The translations under genes and the position numbers were made by a program. Shown here piece by piece: positions 10,950 through 19,468 of a DNA stretch of 47,356 nt. The stretch's first letter is position 1. Every line of letters starts with the position of its first letter. The DNA is taken from the NCBI GenBank assembly GCA_028818775.1, contig JAPPNE010000036.1, forward strand, positions 5,785-53,140, given 5' to 3'. The notes under the pieces are model-generated. The model was not told where the DNA came from, did not search any database, and saw only the letters and a list, made by a program, of their open reading frames with translations. Source of the DNA: Deltaproteobacteria bacterium (GTDB taxonomy: Bacteria; Desulfobacterota; Binatia; UBA9968; JAJDTQ01).

Positions 10950-13121
10950 GTGAATTCATCCGATCGCGACGACACTGCCGGCGAGACCGTCGACCTCGAA
11001 GCGTTGGCCGAGTTGGGCGAGGGCGAAGGAAAGACCCGTTCTCCCGGCGGGCCGGTCGGGGGGTTCCTCTGGGTGCTTGCGCTCTGCTGGTCCCTGTTCC
11101 AGCTTTACATCGCCTACGATCCCATCAACTCCATCATCGCCCGCAGCATCCACCTGACCTTCGCCGTGCTGCTGGTCTATCTGGCCTTTCCGGCCATACG
11201 GCGGACCGCGACACTGGAGCGCTTCAACGCCCTGATGCAGCAGTTGTTTCCGGGCCGGCACAAGCGCGATCCCGTAAAGATTCCCTGGTACGACTTCATC
11301 ATCGCGGCCCTGGCGGGCTGTGGCACCGCCTACCTCGCGTGGGACTACGTAGGGATCATCGAACGTTCCGGCCTCCCGTTGACGCGGGACGTATGGATCG
11401 GCGCGGCGTTCGTGCTCCTGCTGCTCGAGTCGGCGCGCCGCTCCCTGGGACTGGCGCTGCCGGCGCTGGGCACGGTCTTCCTGCTCTACTGCTTCATCGG
11501 ACCGTACCTGCCGAGGTTTCTCGCCCACCCCGGCATCCCCTTCGAGTTCATCGTCGACCACATGTACCTGTCGGACAGCGGCATCTGGGGCGTACCGCTG
11601 GGCGTATCCACGGACTTCGTTTTCCTGTTCGTGCTGTTCGGGGCGCTATTGGACCGGGCGGGAGCGGCGGAGTACTTCGTGCAGGTGGCGTACGCCATGG
11701 TGGGACGTTTCCGCGGCGGACCGGCCAAGGCCGCCGTGCTGGCATCGGGCCTGACCGGCATGGTGTCCGGTTCATCCATCGCCAACGTGGCCACCACGGG
11801 AACCTTCACCATTCCGTTGATGAAACGTGTAGGGCTTCCGGCCTACAAGGCCGGGGCGGTGGAGGTCGGCGCGAGCACCAACGGCCAGCTCCTGCCACCG
11901 GTCATGGGCGCCGCCGCCTTCATCATGGCGGAGTTTCTGGGGCTCCCGTACATCGACATCGTCACGGCCGCGGCCATACCGGCGGTGCTCTCATACATCG
12001 CCCTGCTCTACGTGGTGCACCTCGAAGCGCTCAAGCTGAACCTGACCGCGATACCCGTGGAAGAGCTGCCGCCATTCTGGACCACGTTCCTCAAGGGCGT
12101 CCACTTCCTCGTTCCGATCCTGGCGCTGATCTACACGCTGGTCATACTGCGGTTCTCCGCGATTTCCGCCGCGTTCAACGCGATTCTGTTGACGCTGGCC
12201 ATCATGGTCATCCAACGGCTGGTCCAGAGCTGCGCGGCGGTCCTTCGACCCTCTCCGGACAACCCGGCACCCGGATCACTCGGGCAGGCGATATTGCAGG
12301 GACTGGCCCAGAGCGTCCGCGAGATCCTGCAGGGCTGCGTGTCCGGCGCCCGCAACATGGCGCCCATCGCGGTAGCCACCGCGGCCGCCGGCATCATCGT
12401 CGGCACCGTGACGCTGACGGGACTCAGCAGCCGGTTCATAGAGGCCATCGAGATCATCTCCCTGGGCAACGTGGTGCTGATGCTGCTGCTGACCGCCCTC
12501 ACAAGCCTGATCCTGGGCATGGGCCTCCCCACCACCGCCAACTACATCGTCATGGCCACCCTGACGGCACCGGTGATAGTCACCCTCGGCGGGCAGGCGG
12601 GCCTGGTGATACCGGTGCTGGCGGCCCACCTGTTCGTCTTCTACTTCGGCATCCTGGCCGACGACACGCCGCCGGTGGGCCTGGCGGCCTTTGCGGCGTC
12701 CGCCATCGCAGGATCCGATCCGATAAGGACAGGTATCCAGGGGTTCACCTACGACCTGCGCACGGCGATCCTGCCGTTCGTGTTCATCTTCAACCTGGAG
12801 CTGTTGCTGATCTCCGGCGTCACCGCGGACGGCACCATCATCTGGCTCGACGACCTGTTCAGCGTCTTGTGGGTGATCGTAAACGGCCTCGTGGCCATGA
12901 TGGCCTTTGCGGCCGCCATGCAGGGCTTCTTCGCGGACCGTTGCGGCTGGCCCGAACGCGCGCTGCTGATCGTGATCTGCGTCGCCGCCTTCCGGCCGGA
13001 CCTGGTGTCGGGCGACACCGACACGCTGCGCATGACCGTCCAGTTCGGCGCCTGGGTGGTGTTCGCCGGGCTGTATCTGCTGCAAAGGAGAAGGCGGGGG
13101 TCACGGGTGGCGGCAGCCTAG
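10950..13121 (+). CDS. TRAP transporter fused permease (4TM/12TM)
   Basis: The 723-residue membrane protein fuses the small (DctQ-like, four helices) and large (DctM-like, twelve helices) TRAP permease parts, as is usual for TAXI systems. Recognisable segments include ASGLTGMVSGSSIANVATTG, GASTNGQLLPPVMGAAAF and the ALTSLILGMGLPTTANYIVMA stretch. It uses an ion gradient to import the ligand held by the TAXI protein 116 bases upstream. The start is a GTG with only a weak ribosome site. The N-terminal 40 residues are acidic and cytoplasmic. Confidence 0.95.
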   Translation: MNSSDRDDTAGETVDLEALAELGEGEGKTRSPGGPVGGFLWVLALCWSLFQLYIAYDPINSIIARSIHLTFAVLLVYLAFPAIRRTATLERFNALMQQLFPGRHKRDPVKIPWYDFIIAALAGCGTAYLAWDYVGIIERSGLPLTRDVWIGAAFVLLLLESARRSLGLALPALGTVFLLYCFIGPYLPRFLAHPGIPFEFIVDHMYLSDSGIWGVPLGVSTDFVFLFVLFGALLDRAGAAEYFVQVAYAMVGRFRGGPAKAAVLASGLTGMVSGSSIANVATTGTFTIPLMKRVGLPAYKAGAVEVGASTNGQLLPPVMGAAAFIMAEFLGLPYIDIVTAAAIPAVLSYIALLYVVHLEALKLNLTAIPVEELPPFWTTFLKGVHFLVPILALIYTLVILRFSAISAAFNAILLTLAIMVIQRLVQSCAAVLRPSPDNPAPGSLGQAILQGLAQSVREILQGCVSGARNMAPIAVATAAAGIIVGTVTLTGLSSRFIEAIEIISLGNVVLMLLLTALTSLILGMGLPTTANYIVMATLTAPVIVTLGGQAGLVIPVLAAHLFVFYFGILADDTPPVGLAAFAASAIAGSDPIRTGIQGFTYDLRTAILPFVFIFNLELLLISGVTADGTIIWLDDLFSVLWVIVNGLVAMMAFAAAMQGFFADRCGWPERALLIVICVAAFRPDLVSGDTDTLRMTVQFGAWVVFAGLYLLQRRRRGSRVAAA

Positions 13122-13193
13122 CGGACGGAGTTGCCGAGTCAGAGCTTGTTAACTAGAGTAAACGGGCACTCACACCGAGGAGGAATCCCACAT

Positions 13194-13922
13194 ATGGCGG
13201 ACACAATACCTTATCTCGTCGACGAGAATGATCCCGAGCTCGAATCGGGAATGGTCGAATACGGAAGCTGCACGGGCTACCTGTCGCGGCCCAAGGGCGG
13301 CGCCAACCTGGGCTCGGTCATCGTGATTCACGAGAACGTCGGCCTGGTGGACCACGTCAAGGACGTGGCGCGGCACTTCGCCAAGGAGGGCTTCGCGGCG
13401 CTGGCTCCGGACCTGCTCCAGCGCACCGGCGGCACCGGGCAGTACACCACCTCGCAGGACGCCATCGCCGCCATCCGGAGCCTGGAACCGGCCGGCTGCG
13501 TGGAGGACCTGACCAGCACCCTCGAGTACCTCAAGAGCCAGGGCTTCGCCAACGGCAATGTCGGCGTCGTCGGCTACTGCTGGGGCGGCGGCCAGTCCCT
13601 CAACTTCGCCACCAAGTGCAACCAGCTCAGCGGCGCCGTGGTGTACTACGGACGCAACCCCGATCCGCTGGACCAGGTGGCCAACATCACCTGTCCCCTG
13701 ATGGGCAACTACGCCGAGGACGATCCCAACATCATGCCCGGCATCGAGCCTCTCCAGGCGGAACTGGCCAAGCACGGCAAGAGCATCGACCTCAAGATCT
13801 TTGGCGACGGCGCCAAGCACGCCTTCAACAACAACACCAACGCCGACCGCTGGCACCCCGACGCCGCCGCCGGCGCGTGGCAGCGGACGACGGATTTCTT
13901 CAAGGCCAACCTGTCGGGCTGA
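13194..13922 (+). CDS. dienelactone hydrolase family protein
   Basis: A 242-residue alpha/beta hydrolase of the dienelactone hydrolase type. Cys129 lies in GYCWGGG, the conserved Glu47 is in VIHENVG, the Asp is in NYAEDDPNIMPG and the His in GAKHAFNN, giving the family Cys-Asp-His triad. Relatives open lactone rings such as dienelactone in aromatic breakdown, but many are general esterases. The start at 13194 has a GAGGAGG site; an upstream in-frame start at 13131 is less likely. It follows the transporter genes closely and may act on the imported compound (inference). Confidence 0.9.
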   Translation: MADTIPYLVDENDPELESGMVEYGSCTGYLSRPKGGANLGSVIVIHENVGLVDHVKDVARHFAKEGFAALAPDLLQRTGGTGQYTTSQDAIAAIRSLEPAGCVEDLTSTLEYLKSQGFANGNVGVVGYCWGGGQSLNFATKCNQLSGAVVYYGRNPDPLDQVANITCPLMGNYAEDDPNIMPGIEPLQAELAKHGKSIDLKIFGDGAKHAFNNNTNADRWHPDAAAGAWQRTTDFFKANLSG

Positions 13923-14108
13923 CGGACGGCCGGCCTCCGGCAACTACAGTCGTAAACGGGTCCGGTCCGAGCGAATTTTCGCGCGGAATCGGACTCGTTT
14001 GCCTCGTGGACGGATCCGCCGGCACCCCTGGGGTCCCATAATCCGCCCTTTTGTCACCCGATGTCGTATGCATGTCGGCTATTGGCGCCTCCATGTCATT
14101 TGGAACCA

Positions 14109-14138
14109 TTGTTCGGTTTCGACTGCTCCGCGTAAAAT
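14109..14138 (+). promoter_or_regulatory. possible promoter of the HTH/helical-repeat gene
   Basis: A good -10-like TAAAAT (14133-14138) lies 18 bases after a poor -35-like TTGTTC (14109-14114). It is about 45 bases ahead of the start codon at 14184. The rest of the 13923-14183 gap shows nothing I recognise. Confidence 0.3.
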
Positions 14139-14183
14139 CGCGAGTCACCCAGTACTCCGAACGAAACGGGAAGGAGGCCGCAC

Positions 14184-16931
14184 ATGCGCGTTGTATTGGA
14201 TACGTATCTATTGAAGCTGGCCCGGGCCCGCAGTCGCTTTCACCAGCATGACGTGGCCGGCGCGCTCCGTATCAGCCTTCGCCAGTATCAGCGGATCGAG
14301 GCCGGTGAGCCGACTACGAACGAAAATGCGCACGACATCGCGGAGACGCTGGGAACCACGGTAACCGAACTGGGCATTCGACCGGCACCGCCCAAGAGCG
14401 GCCAACGATCGCGCACGGAACCCGACGTGGGCGAAGCCATGTCTACGTACCGGGAGCCGGCGGCGGCCACCGAGCCGAGAGAGGACGTATCTGACTACAG
14501 CGAGGTGGGTGCCAGCATACTCCGCCATGTGGCCGCCGCCTACGCGCGTGCGGGAGACACCGAGGAAGCGATGCGGCTGAGCACACGACTCCCCGACCCC
14601 GAATGGCGCGCAGAGGTGCTTGGCAGCATATCCGCGGCCAGGGTGTCCGCCGGCGACATCTCCGGAGGGACCATCATCGCGAGCACCATCACGGACGACG
14701 CTGAACGAAACGAAGCCTTCGTCAAGTGTGCCGTCGCGGCGGCCAAGGCCGGCGAGGCCGGTGCCGCTACCCGGATCGCACGCAAGATCACAGCGGCGGC
14801 AATTCGCGACCAAGCCATGTACGAAGTTGCCTCCACCCACGCCGCCGGTGGGGGAATCCCCACCGCTATCCGGATCGCCGAAGCCATCGAAGATGACGCT
14901 ACCCGCGCCGGCGCCTTTACCGCCATCGCCCGGGCACAATTTCCGACGGATGATGCCGGGGCCAAGGCATCCATCACGAAGGCACAGGACATTGCGCGTC
15001 AAGTCGAGGACAAAGCGCGTCGCGTGGCGATATTGCGGGGACTCGGAGCGGCCTTGGCGGCAGCCCAAAAAATCGATGAAGCGGTGGAAGTTGCCGGCAA
15101 CATCGCCAACCCCGACGAACGCGAGATGGTCATGGCCGACGTCGCTGCTGCTCACGCCCGAGCCGGTGACACGGCTGCCGCATTCGGTGTTGTGGAAGCG
15201 TTTACCAGCAAGTTGGCCCGGACGATGGCCCTTGGCGGGATCGCCCACGCGTACGCTGTGGCCCGCGACGCACAGAAGGCCATCGAAATCACCGTACAAC
15301 GGATCGACGATGCCTTGATGCGCGACCATACGCTCGGCGAAGTCGCGTCCGTGCAAAGCCAGCAGGGCGACGTTGGCAGCGCCCTGCATACCGCGATGCA
15401 AATTGACGGGCAGTTCATGCGGGAACGCGCCTACTATGAGATCGTGCGGGTACTGGTCGACAATGGGGACCTGCCTGGCGCCGGACGAATCGCGGAACTC
15501 CTCCGGCTGCCCCTTTGGCGCAGCCACGCTTTCAGCGGGATCGGGGTTGCCCAGTCCATTGCCGGAGACCAAGCCGGCGCTCGCGATTCCCTGGGTCAAG
15601 CCCTGCTCGGCGCGGACGAACTGGGTGCCGGGGCGCCCGTGTTCGAGCCCGATTTGGAAACCGGGCTCAAAAGGATCCCGACGATCGAACAAGGTCAGTT
15701 GGACGAGCTAAACCGCCGGGAACATAGTCTGGAGACAGCGGACGGGGGCACCTATAGCCGCACCGGCGCACGCGCTCTCCGAGAGGTGGCGGCGACCTAC
15801 GCACGCACGGGGGATGTCGACGAGGCAAAGCGACTGAGTCAAAGGATCCTCGACGCCGAATGGTATGCGAGCGTTCTTCGTGACATCTCCGAAGCACAAG
15901 CCCACGGAGGACACATCACGGATGCCCTTGCGACCGCCTCGAACATTGCCGAGGAGTCTGAGCGGAACGAGGCTTTCGCCGCCGCAGCCGCGGCCGCGGC
16001 CAAAGCCGGCGACGTGGCCCTTGCCAACCGTGTGGCTGGAAGAATCACGAGCTCGTTCGCCAAGGCTGAGGCCATGATCCTGATCGTCTCGGCGCGCGCG
16101 ACGGACGGACAAATCGCAGCCGCTATCCACATCGCGGAGGGGATCGAGGATCCCTTTGGCCGTGCCAATGCCTTCGCAGCCGTCGCCGCCGCGCAGTTCC
16201 CGACCGACGAGAAGTCCGCCAGGGAATCTGTCGCCGCCGCGCTACAAAGCGCGGGTCGAGTGACAAACTCCAGGTACCGGGCGAAGGCATTCAGCGCCAT
16301 AGGGATGGCGTTGGCGGAGTACGGCGACTTGGATGGCGCGATGGAGGTGATCAGCAACCTTACCAATCCCGTCCATCGCGAGAGGGCCTTGAGCAAACTT
16401 GCCGCGGCCCGGGCCCGCGGTGGCGACACCAACGGCGCGCTTCAGTCCCTCAAGAATTTCGCGGACGACTCTGTCCGGGAAGAGGCTCTGCGTGCGATCG
16501 CGCTGGCCCGGGCGGACGCCGGGGACGCCGATGAAGCGATCGACTTGGCCAGACGGCTGGACGGGGAGTTGGACCGCGACCATCTTGTCAGCGACATTGC
16601 GGCCGTTCAGGCCTGCCAAGGCGACATCGCGGGGGCGTTGCTTTCCGCCGCGACCATCAACGAGGAGTTCATGCGTGAGGGGGCCTGCTGCCAGATAGCA
16701 GCAGCCCAGGCGGAAAGGGGGGACCTGCCAGGCGCCCTCGAGATCGCGGCAACCATCACGATTCTCTTGTGGCGCATTGAGGCGTACACCGCCATCGCGG
16801 TTTTCCAAGCCGATGCCGGGGATCGGGAAGGAGCACGGGAATCGCTGGCAAGGGCCATCCGTTATGCGGACGAACTGGGCGCCTACAGGCCGACGATTGA
16901 AGACCTCGAGCGCATTCGCGACAGAAACTGA
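14184..16931 (+). CDS. XRE-type HTH protein with two tandem helical-repeat modules
   Basis: A 915-residue protein, not assignable to a named family. Residues about 18-65 form a Cro/C1-type helix-turn-helix (VAGALRISLRQYQRIEAGE, then IAETLGTTVTEL). After a polar linker come two copies of a module of about 375 residues, near 112-486 and 531-903. Each is built of alpha-alpha hairpins of roughly 34 residues with the pattern A..A.AGD...A...A. Both copies begin R.VAA.YAR.GD, contain ERNEAF and QFPTD at matching places and end near ADELGA. This points to an internal duplication. There is no signal peptide, so it is cytoplasmic. It probably binds DNA and senses a protein partner with the helical arrays (inference). 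A strong AAGGAGG site precedes the ATG. Confidence 0.85.
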   Translation: MRVVLDTYLLKLARARSRFHQHDVAGALRISLRQYQRIEAGEPTTNENAHDIAETLGTTVTELGIRPAPPKSGQRSRTEPDVGEAMSTYREPAAATEPREDVSDYSEVGASILRHVAAAYARAGDTEEAMRLSTRLPDPEWRAEVLGSISAARVSAGDISGGTIIASTITDDAERNEAFVKCAVAAAKAGEAGAATRIARKITAAAIRDQAMYEVASTHAAGGGIPTAIRIAEAIEDDATRAGAFTAIARAQFPTDDAGAKASITKAQDIARQVEDKARRVAILRGLGAALAAAQKIDEAVEVAGNIANPDEREMVMADVAAAHARAGDTAAAFGVVEAFTSKLARTMALGGIAHAYAVARDAQKAIEITVQRIDDALMRDHTLGEVASVQSQQGDVGSALHTAMQIDGQFMRERAYYEIVRVLVDNGDLPGAGRIAELLRLPLWRSHAFSGIGVAQSIAGDQAGARDSLGQALLGADELGAGAPVFEPDLETGLKRIPTIEQGQLDELNRREHSLETADGGTYSRTGARALREVAATYARTGDVDEAKRLSQRILDAEWYASVLRDISEAQAHGGHITDALATASNIAEESERNEAFAAAAAAAAKAGDVALANRVAGRITSSFAKAEAMILIVSARATDGQIAAAIHIAEGIEDPFGRANAFAAVAAAQFPTDEKSARESVAAALQSAGRVTNSRYRAKAFSAIGMALAEYGDLDGAMEVISNLTNPVHRERALSKLAAARARGGDTNGALQSLKNFADDSVREEALRAIALARADAGDADEAIDLARRLDGELDRDHLVSDIAAVQACQGDIAGALLSAATINEEFMREGACCQIAAAQAERGDLPGALEIAATITILLWRIEAYTAIAVFQADAGDREGARESLARAIRYADELGAYRPTIEDLERIRDRN

Positions 16932-17037
16932 AAGAGCCGGCACCACACAAGACGAAAGCGGGGACTTACCGGGTATTCAGATGCCGGCAGAAACGCACCG
17001 ATGATCGGCCCGGTATACGATCGAACGGAGGTGCCCT

Positions 17038-18441
17038 GTGATCAGATCGAAGCTGTTCGCCCTTGTTGTCGCATCCGGCGCGTTGCTTGCGACCGGATTG
17101 CCCCTCCCTGCCGGATCCGATAGGCAGGCACCCGTACACGGGGAGTCACCCGCGGTTTCCGGTAGGGTACCGTTCGTTTCGCACCTCGTGGAAGAGCCGA
17201 TATCGGCGCACTTGGCAATATCTGCGAAGACGGCGTTTCCAATGCCAGTCCTGGGCAGCCATCTGACGGGGCCTGACGGGAAGGTCTACGACTTTGTCGA
17301 AAGCAACCTCCTCCGTAAGATTGCCGTCACCCACGCCCGGGCAGGAGATGAGCCCGCGGCGATGCTGTTGCGCCGGAGAATACTTGACCCCAAATGGCGG
17401 GCCAGAGTGCTGGCGGGCATTTCAAGCGCTCGCGCAGTTGGCGGAGACGTCGATGGCGCTCTCGCCCTGGTCGCGGAAATCCAAGATAAGCACGAGCGGG
17501 AACGCGCCTTTGCCAACGTCGCGGTTGCGGCGGGCAAGGCGGGAAAACCCGTCGAAGCCACCTCGATCGCGGGACGGATCACGACATCGTCGATTCGGGC
17601 CGACACGCTCAAGCGGATTGCCGCGACTTGCGCTCGCACCGGAAAAATGGCGGAGGCCGTCGCTATCGCGGCAACCCTGGCCGATGCCCGGCGTCGTGCC
17701 GAGACCTTCGCCGACCTCGCCGACGTGGCGTTCAAGAAAGGCGACCGAACACAAGCCACGTCGCTGATCGCCATTGCCTTGGAGAGCGCGCGTCGCCTCC
17801 CCGGCCGGGAAACGGGCGAGTGGGCGCTCCATGCCGTCAGCAAAACCCTCGCCGACGCGGGTGACATCGTGGGCGCGGAGCGGATTATCCGCGAAATCAC
17901 CGAGCCGGTGAACCGCGAGGGGGCGTTGGCTGACGTAGCCGCCGCTCAAGCCCGGGCTGGCGACATCGCGGATGCCCTTCGCACCGTCCAGTCCCTCACC
18001 TACCCCATCGTACGCGAGCAGGCGTTCCGCCTAATCGCGCGAATCCGGGCGGAAGCGGGCGATGTCGAAGGGGCGCTCCGCATGGCTGAAGGCAGTGACG
18101 ACGCCGACTTCATACTACTAGGCATCGCATCGGCCCAGGTCGGCGCGGGCGATTTCGCCGGAGCTCTGCGTACCCGTGAACGAATCAAGCACACGCTCCT
18201 GGTCGATATCGTCTTGTTCAAGATTGTCGTGGAACGGCTCGAGCGCGGAGACCTGCCGGGGGCTGTCGCAACGGCGGAGGACATCGGTTCCCACATTCAG
18301 CAGATCGATGCGCTCGCCACGATTGCTGTCGCCCAGCGGCAGGCCGGGGACGAAGCGGGAGCGCGCAAGTCCTTGGCCACGCTCATGGGCATCGCCGACG
18401 AACTCGGTCATGATCTGTCGCATTTCCGTCAGGCCCCCTAA
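17038..18441 (+). CDS. exported protein with one copy of the same helical-repeat module
   Basis: A 467-residue protein with an N-terminal signal peptide or anchor (MIRSKLFALVVASGALLATG), a variable stretch to residue 90, then one copy of the module found twice in the preceding gene. It opens LLRKIAVTHARAGD, has ITTSSIRADTLKRIAAT in the middle and ends GDEAGARKSL...ADELG. The GTG start is preceded by CGGAGG. It lies 106 bases after the HTH protein in the same direction. The shared module in one cytoplasmic and one exported protein suggests a common ligand or a regulator/effector pair (inference). No catalytic motif is visible. Confidence 0.85.
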   Translation: MIRSKLFALVVASGALLATGLPLPAGSDRQAPVHGESPAVSGRVPFVSHLVEEPISAHLAISAKTAFPMPVLGSHLTGPDGKVYDFVESNLLRKIAVTHARAGDEPAAMLLRRRILDPKWRARVLAGISSARAVGGDVDGALALVAEIQDKHERERAFANVAVAAGKAGKPVEATSIAGRITTSSIRADTLKRIAATCARTGKMAEAVAIAATLADARRRAETFADLADVAFKKGDRTQATSLIAIALESARRLPGRETGEWALHAVSKTLADAGDIVGAERIIREITEPVNREGALADVAAAQARAGDIADALRTVQSLTYPIVREQAFRLIARIRAEAGDVEGALRMAEGSDDADFILLGIASAQVGAGDFAGALRTRERIKHTLLVDIVLFKIVVERLERGDLPGAVATAEDIGSHIQQIDALATIAVAQRQAGDEAGARKSLATLMGIADELGHDLSHFRQAP

Positions 18442-18490
18442 GCACCACACGGACCCCGACGAAGGAAACGAACAAGACCCATCCAGCAAA

Positions 18491-18775
18491 TCAGCAGTCG
18501 TCGGAATCGAAGTACGCCAGGAGTTGGCGGCGGATGTTGTTGCGGCCGGGATCGTCGTAGTGGCGGATGCCGAAATAGTAGCAGCAGCTTTCGTTGTCGA
18601 GGTCGTTGTGGAAGACGCGGAGGCGGCCGTCCTGGAAGCGGATGCGGGCGAGGCAGGTGCCGCCGGGGACGCTGGAGGTCATCACCTCCTCCACGACGCC
18701 GACGCCCCACTGGAGGTTGCGGTTGTGCTTGACTTGCTCTCCCGCTCTCAGGAATAGCCTCACGTCATTCCGCAC
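18491..18775 (-). CDS. small DUF3553-like protein
   Basis: A 94-residue protein. Its centre, FLRAGEQVKHNRNLQWGVG followed by VVEEV and later ARIRFQDG, resembles the SH3-like DUF3553 domain, in which a G-W/R-G-V-G loop follows a short basic strand. The C-terminal half contains a CCYYF patch and an acidic end. The GTG start at 18775 has an AAGGAG site seven bases upstream; a longer reading to 18865 lacks one. Function unknown. It is the last gene of the leftward group. The 148 bases upstream to 18923 hold nothing I recognise. Confidence 0.6.
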   Translation of the reverse strand: MRNDVRLFLRAGEQVKHNRNLQWGVGVVEEVMTSSVPGGTCLARIRFQDGRLRVFHNDLDNESCCYYFGIRHYDDPGRNNIRRQLLAYFDSDDC

Positions 18776-18923
18776 GGTCGCGCTCCTTGCCACGCTTGCA
18801 CGGTAGCAGCATCGTCCGGGCATTACAAACCAGCCTGCGGCGGCCGGAGCCGACCTGTTGCTCACGCCAAGAACGACGCCGGTGTGGGAAGACCGCGGAC
18901 GTCAAGGCTGTGATGTTCGGGCG

Positions 18924-19409
18924 TCAACGGCCCGGCACTCCGTGCAACGTGGTCTCGACGAAGTCACCGGCCCCGGCGTCCCAAGCGTAGACCGCTACGC
19001 GGCCCACCTTGCCGCCCATGACGGAGATGACAATCTGCGCCGTATCCGGATAGGTGGGCTCTCCGAAGGGCGTCGCGCAGGCCTTGTCCTCGGCCGAGAA
19101 GTAGGCGTCGTGGTCGGGATGGGAATGATACAGGGCCTTGAACGCCAAACCGCGGCGCTCCGCCTGCTCCAGGACCGCCTCCAACTCCTTGGGGTCCAGG
19201 GTGTAAGCCGTGCGCGCGTCCCTGGGAAACGTCTCGGGGTCGGTGGCGTGCAACCGGTTCTGGATGTTCTCGAGTCGATGCACTTCTTCGCCGCCGTCGC
19301 CGCCGAGGATGACCCCGCAGCATTCCTCCGGGTAGGTCTCCAAGGCGTGTTCAGCGATGGTTGCCAAGACTGTTTCGCTCAGCACTAGCACCGGACCCCT
19401 CCCCACCAC
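18924..19409 (-). CDS. M67-family JAMM/MPN metallopeptidase
   Basis: A 161-residue JAMM domain protein. The conserved Glu29 is in PEECCG and the zinc-site motif HSHPDHDAYFSAED gives His95, His97, Ser105 and Asp108 (H-x-H-P-x6-S-x-x-D). Bacterial members cleave isopeptide or thiocarboxylate-linked sulfur-carrier proteins of the ThiS/MoaD type and usually lie next to a carrier and an E1-like gene; neither is here. The GTG at 19409 abuts a palindromic repeat, and later GTG codons at about 19391 or 19385 after GGAGGGG are credible alternative starts. Confidence 0.88.
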   Translation of the reverse strand: MVGRGPVLVLSETVLATIAEHALETYPEECCGVILGGDGGEEVHRLENIQNRLHATDPETFPRDARTAYTLDPKELEAVLEQAERRGLAFKALYHSHPDHDAYFSAEDKACATPFGEPTYPDTAQIVISVMGGKVGRVAVYAWDAGAGDFVETTLHGVPGR

Positions 19410-19410
19410 T

Positions 19411-19436
19411 CCTGGATTCCCGCTTTCGCGGGAATG
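19411..19436. repeat. dispersed palindromic repeat, compact copy
   Basis: ATTCCCGC (19416-19423) and GCGGGAAT (19428-19435) form a perfect eight-base stem with a four-base TTTC loop, preceded by CCTGG. It lies between the second CoA-transferase gene and the JAMM gene. It is the cleanest of three related copies in the window. Confidence 0.8.
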
Positions 19437-19468
19437 GCGGAATGGGGATGCGGACTAGTGGCATGCCA

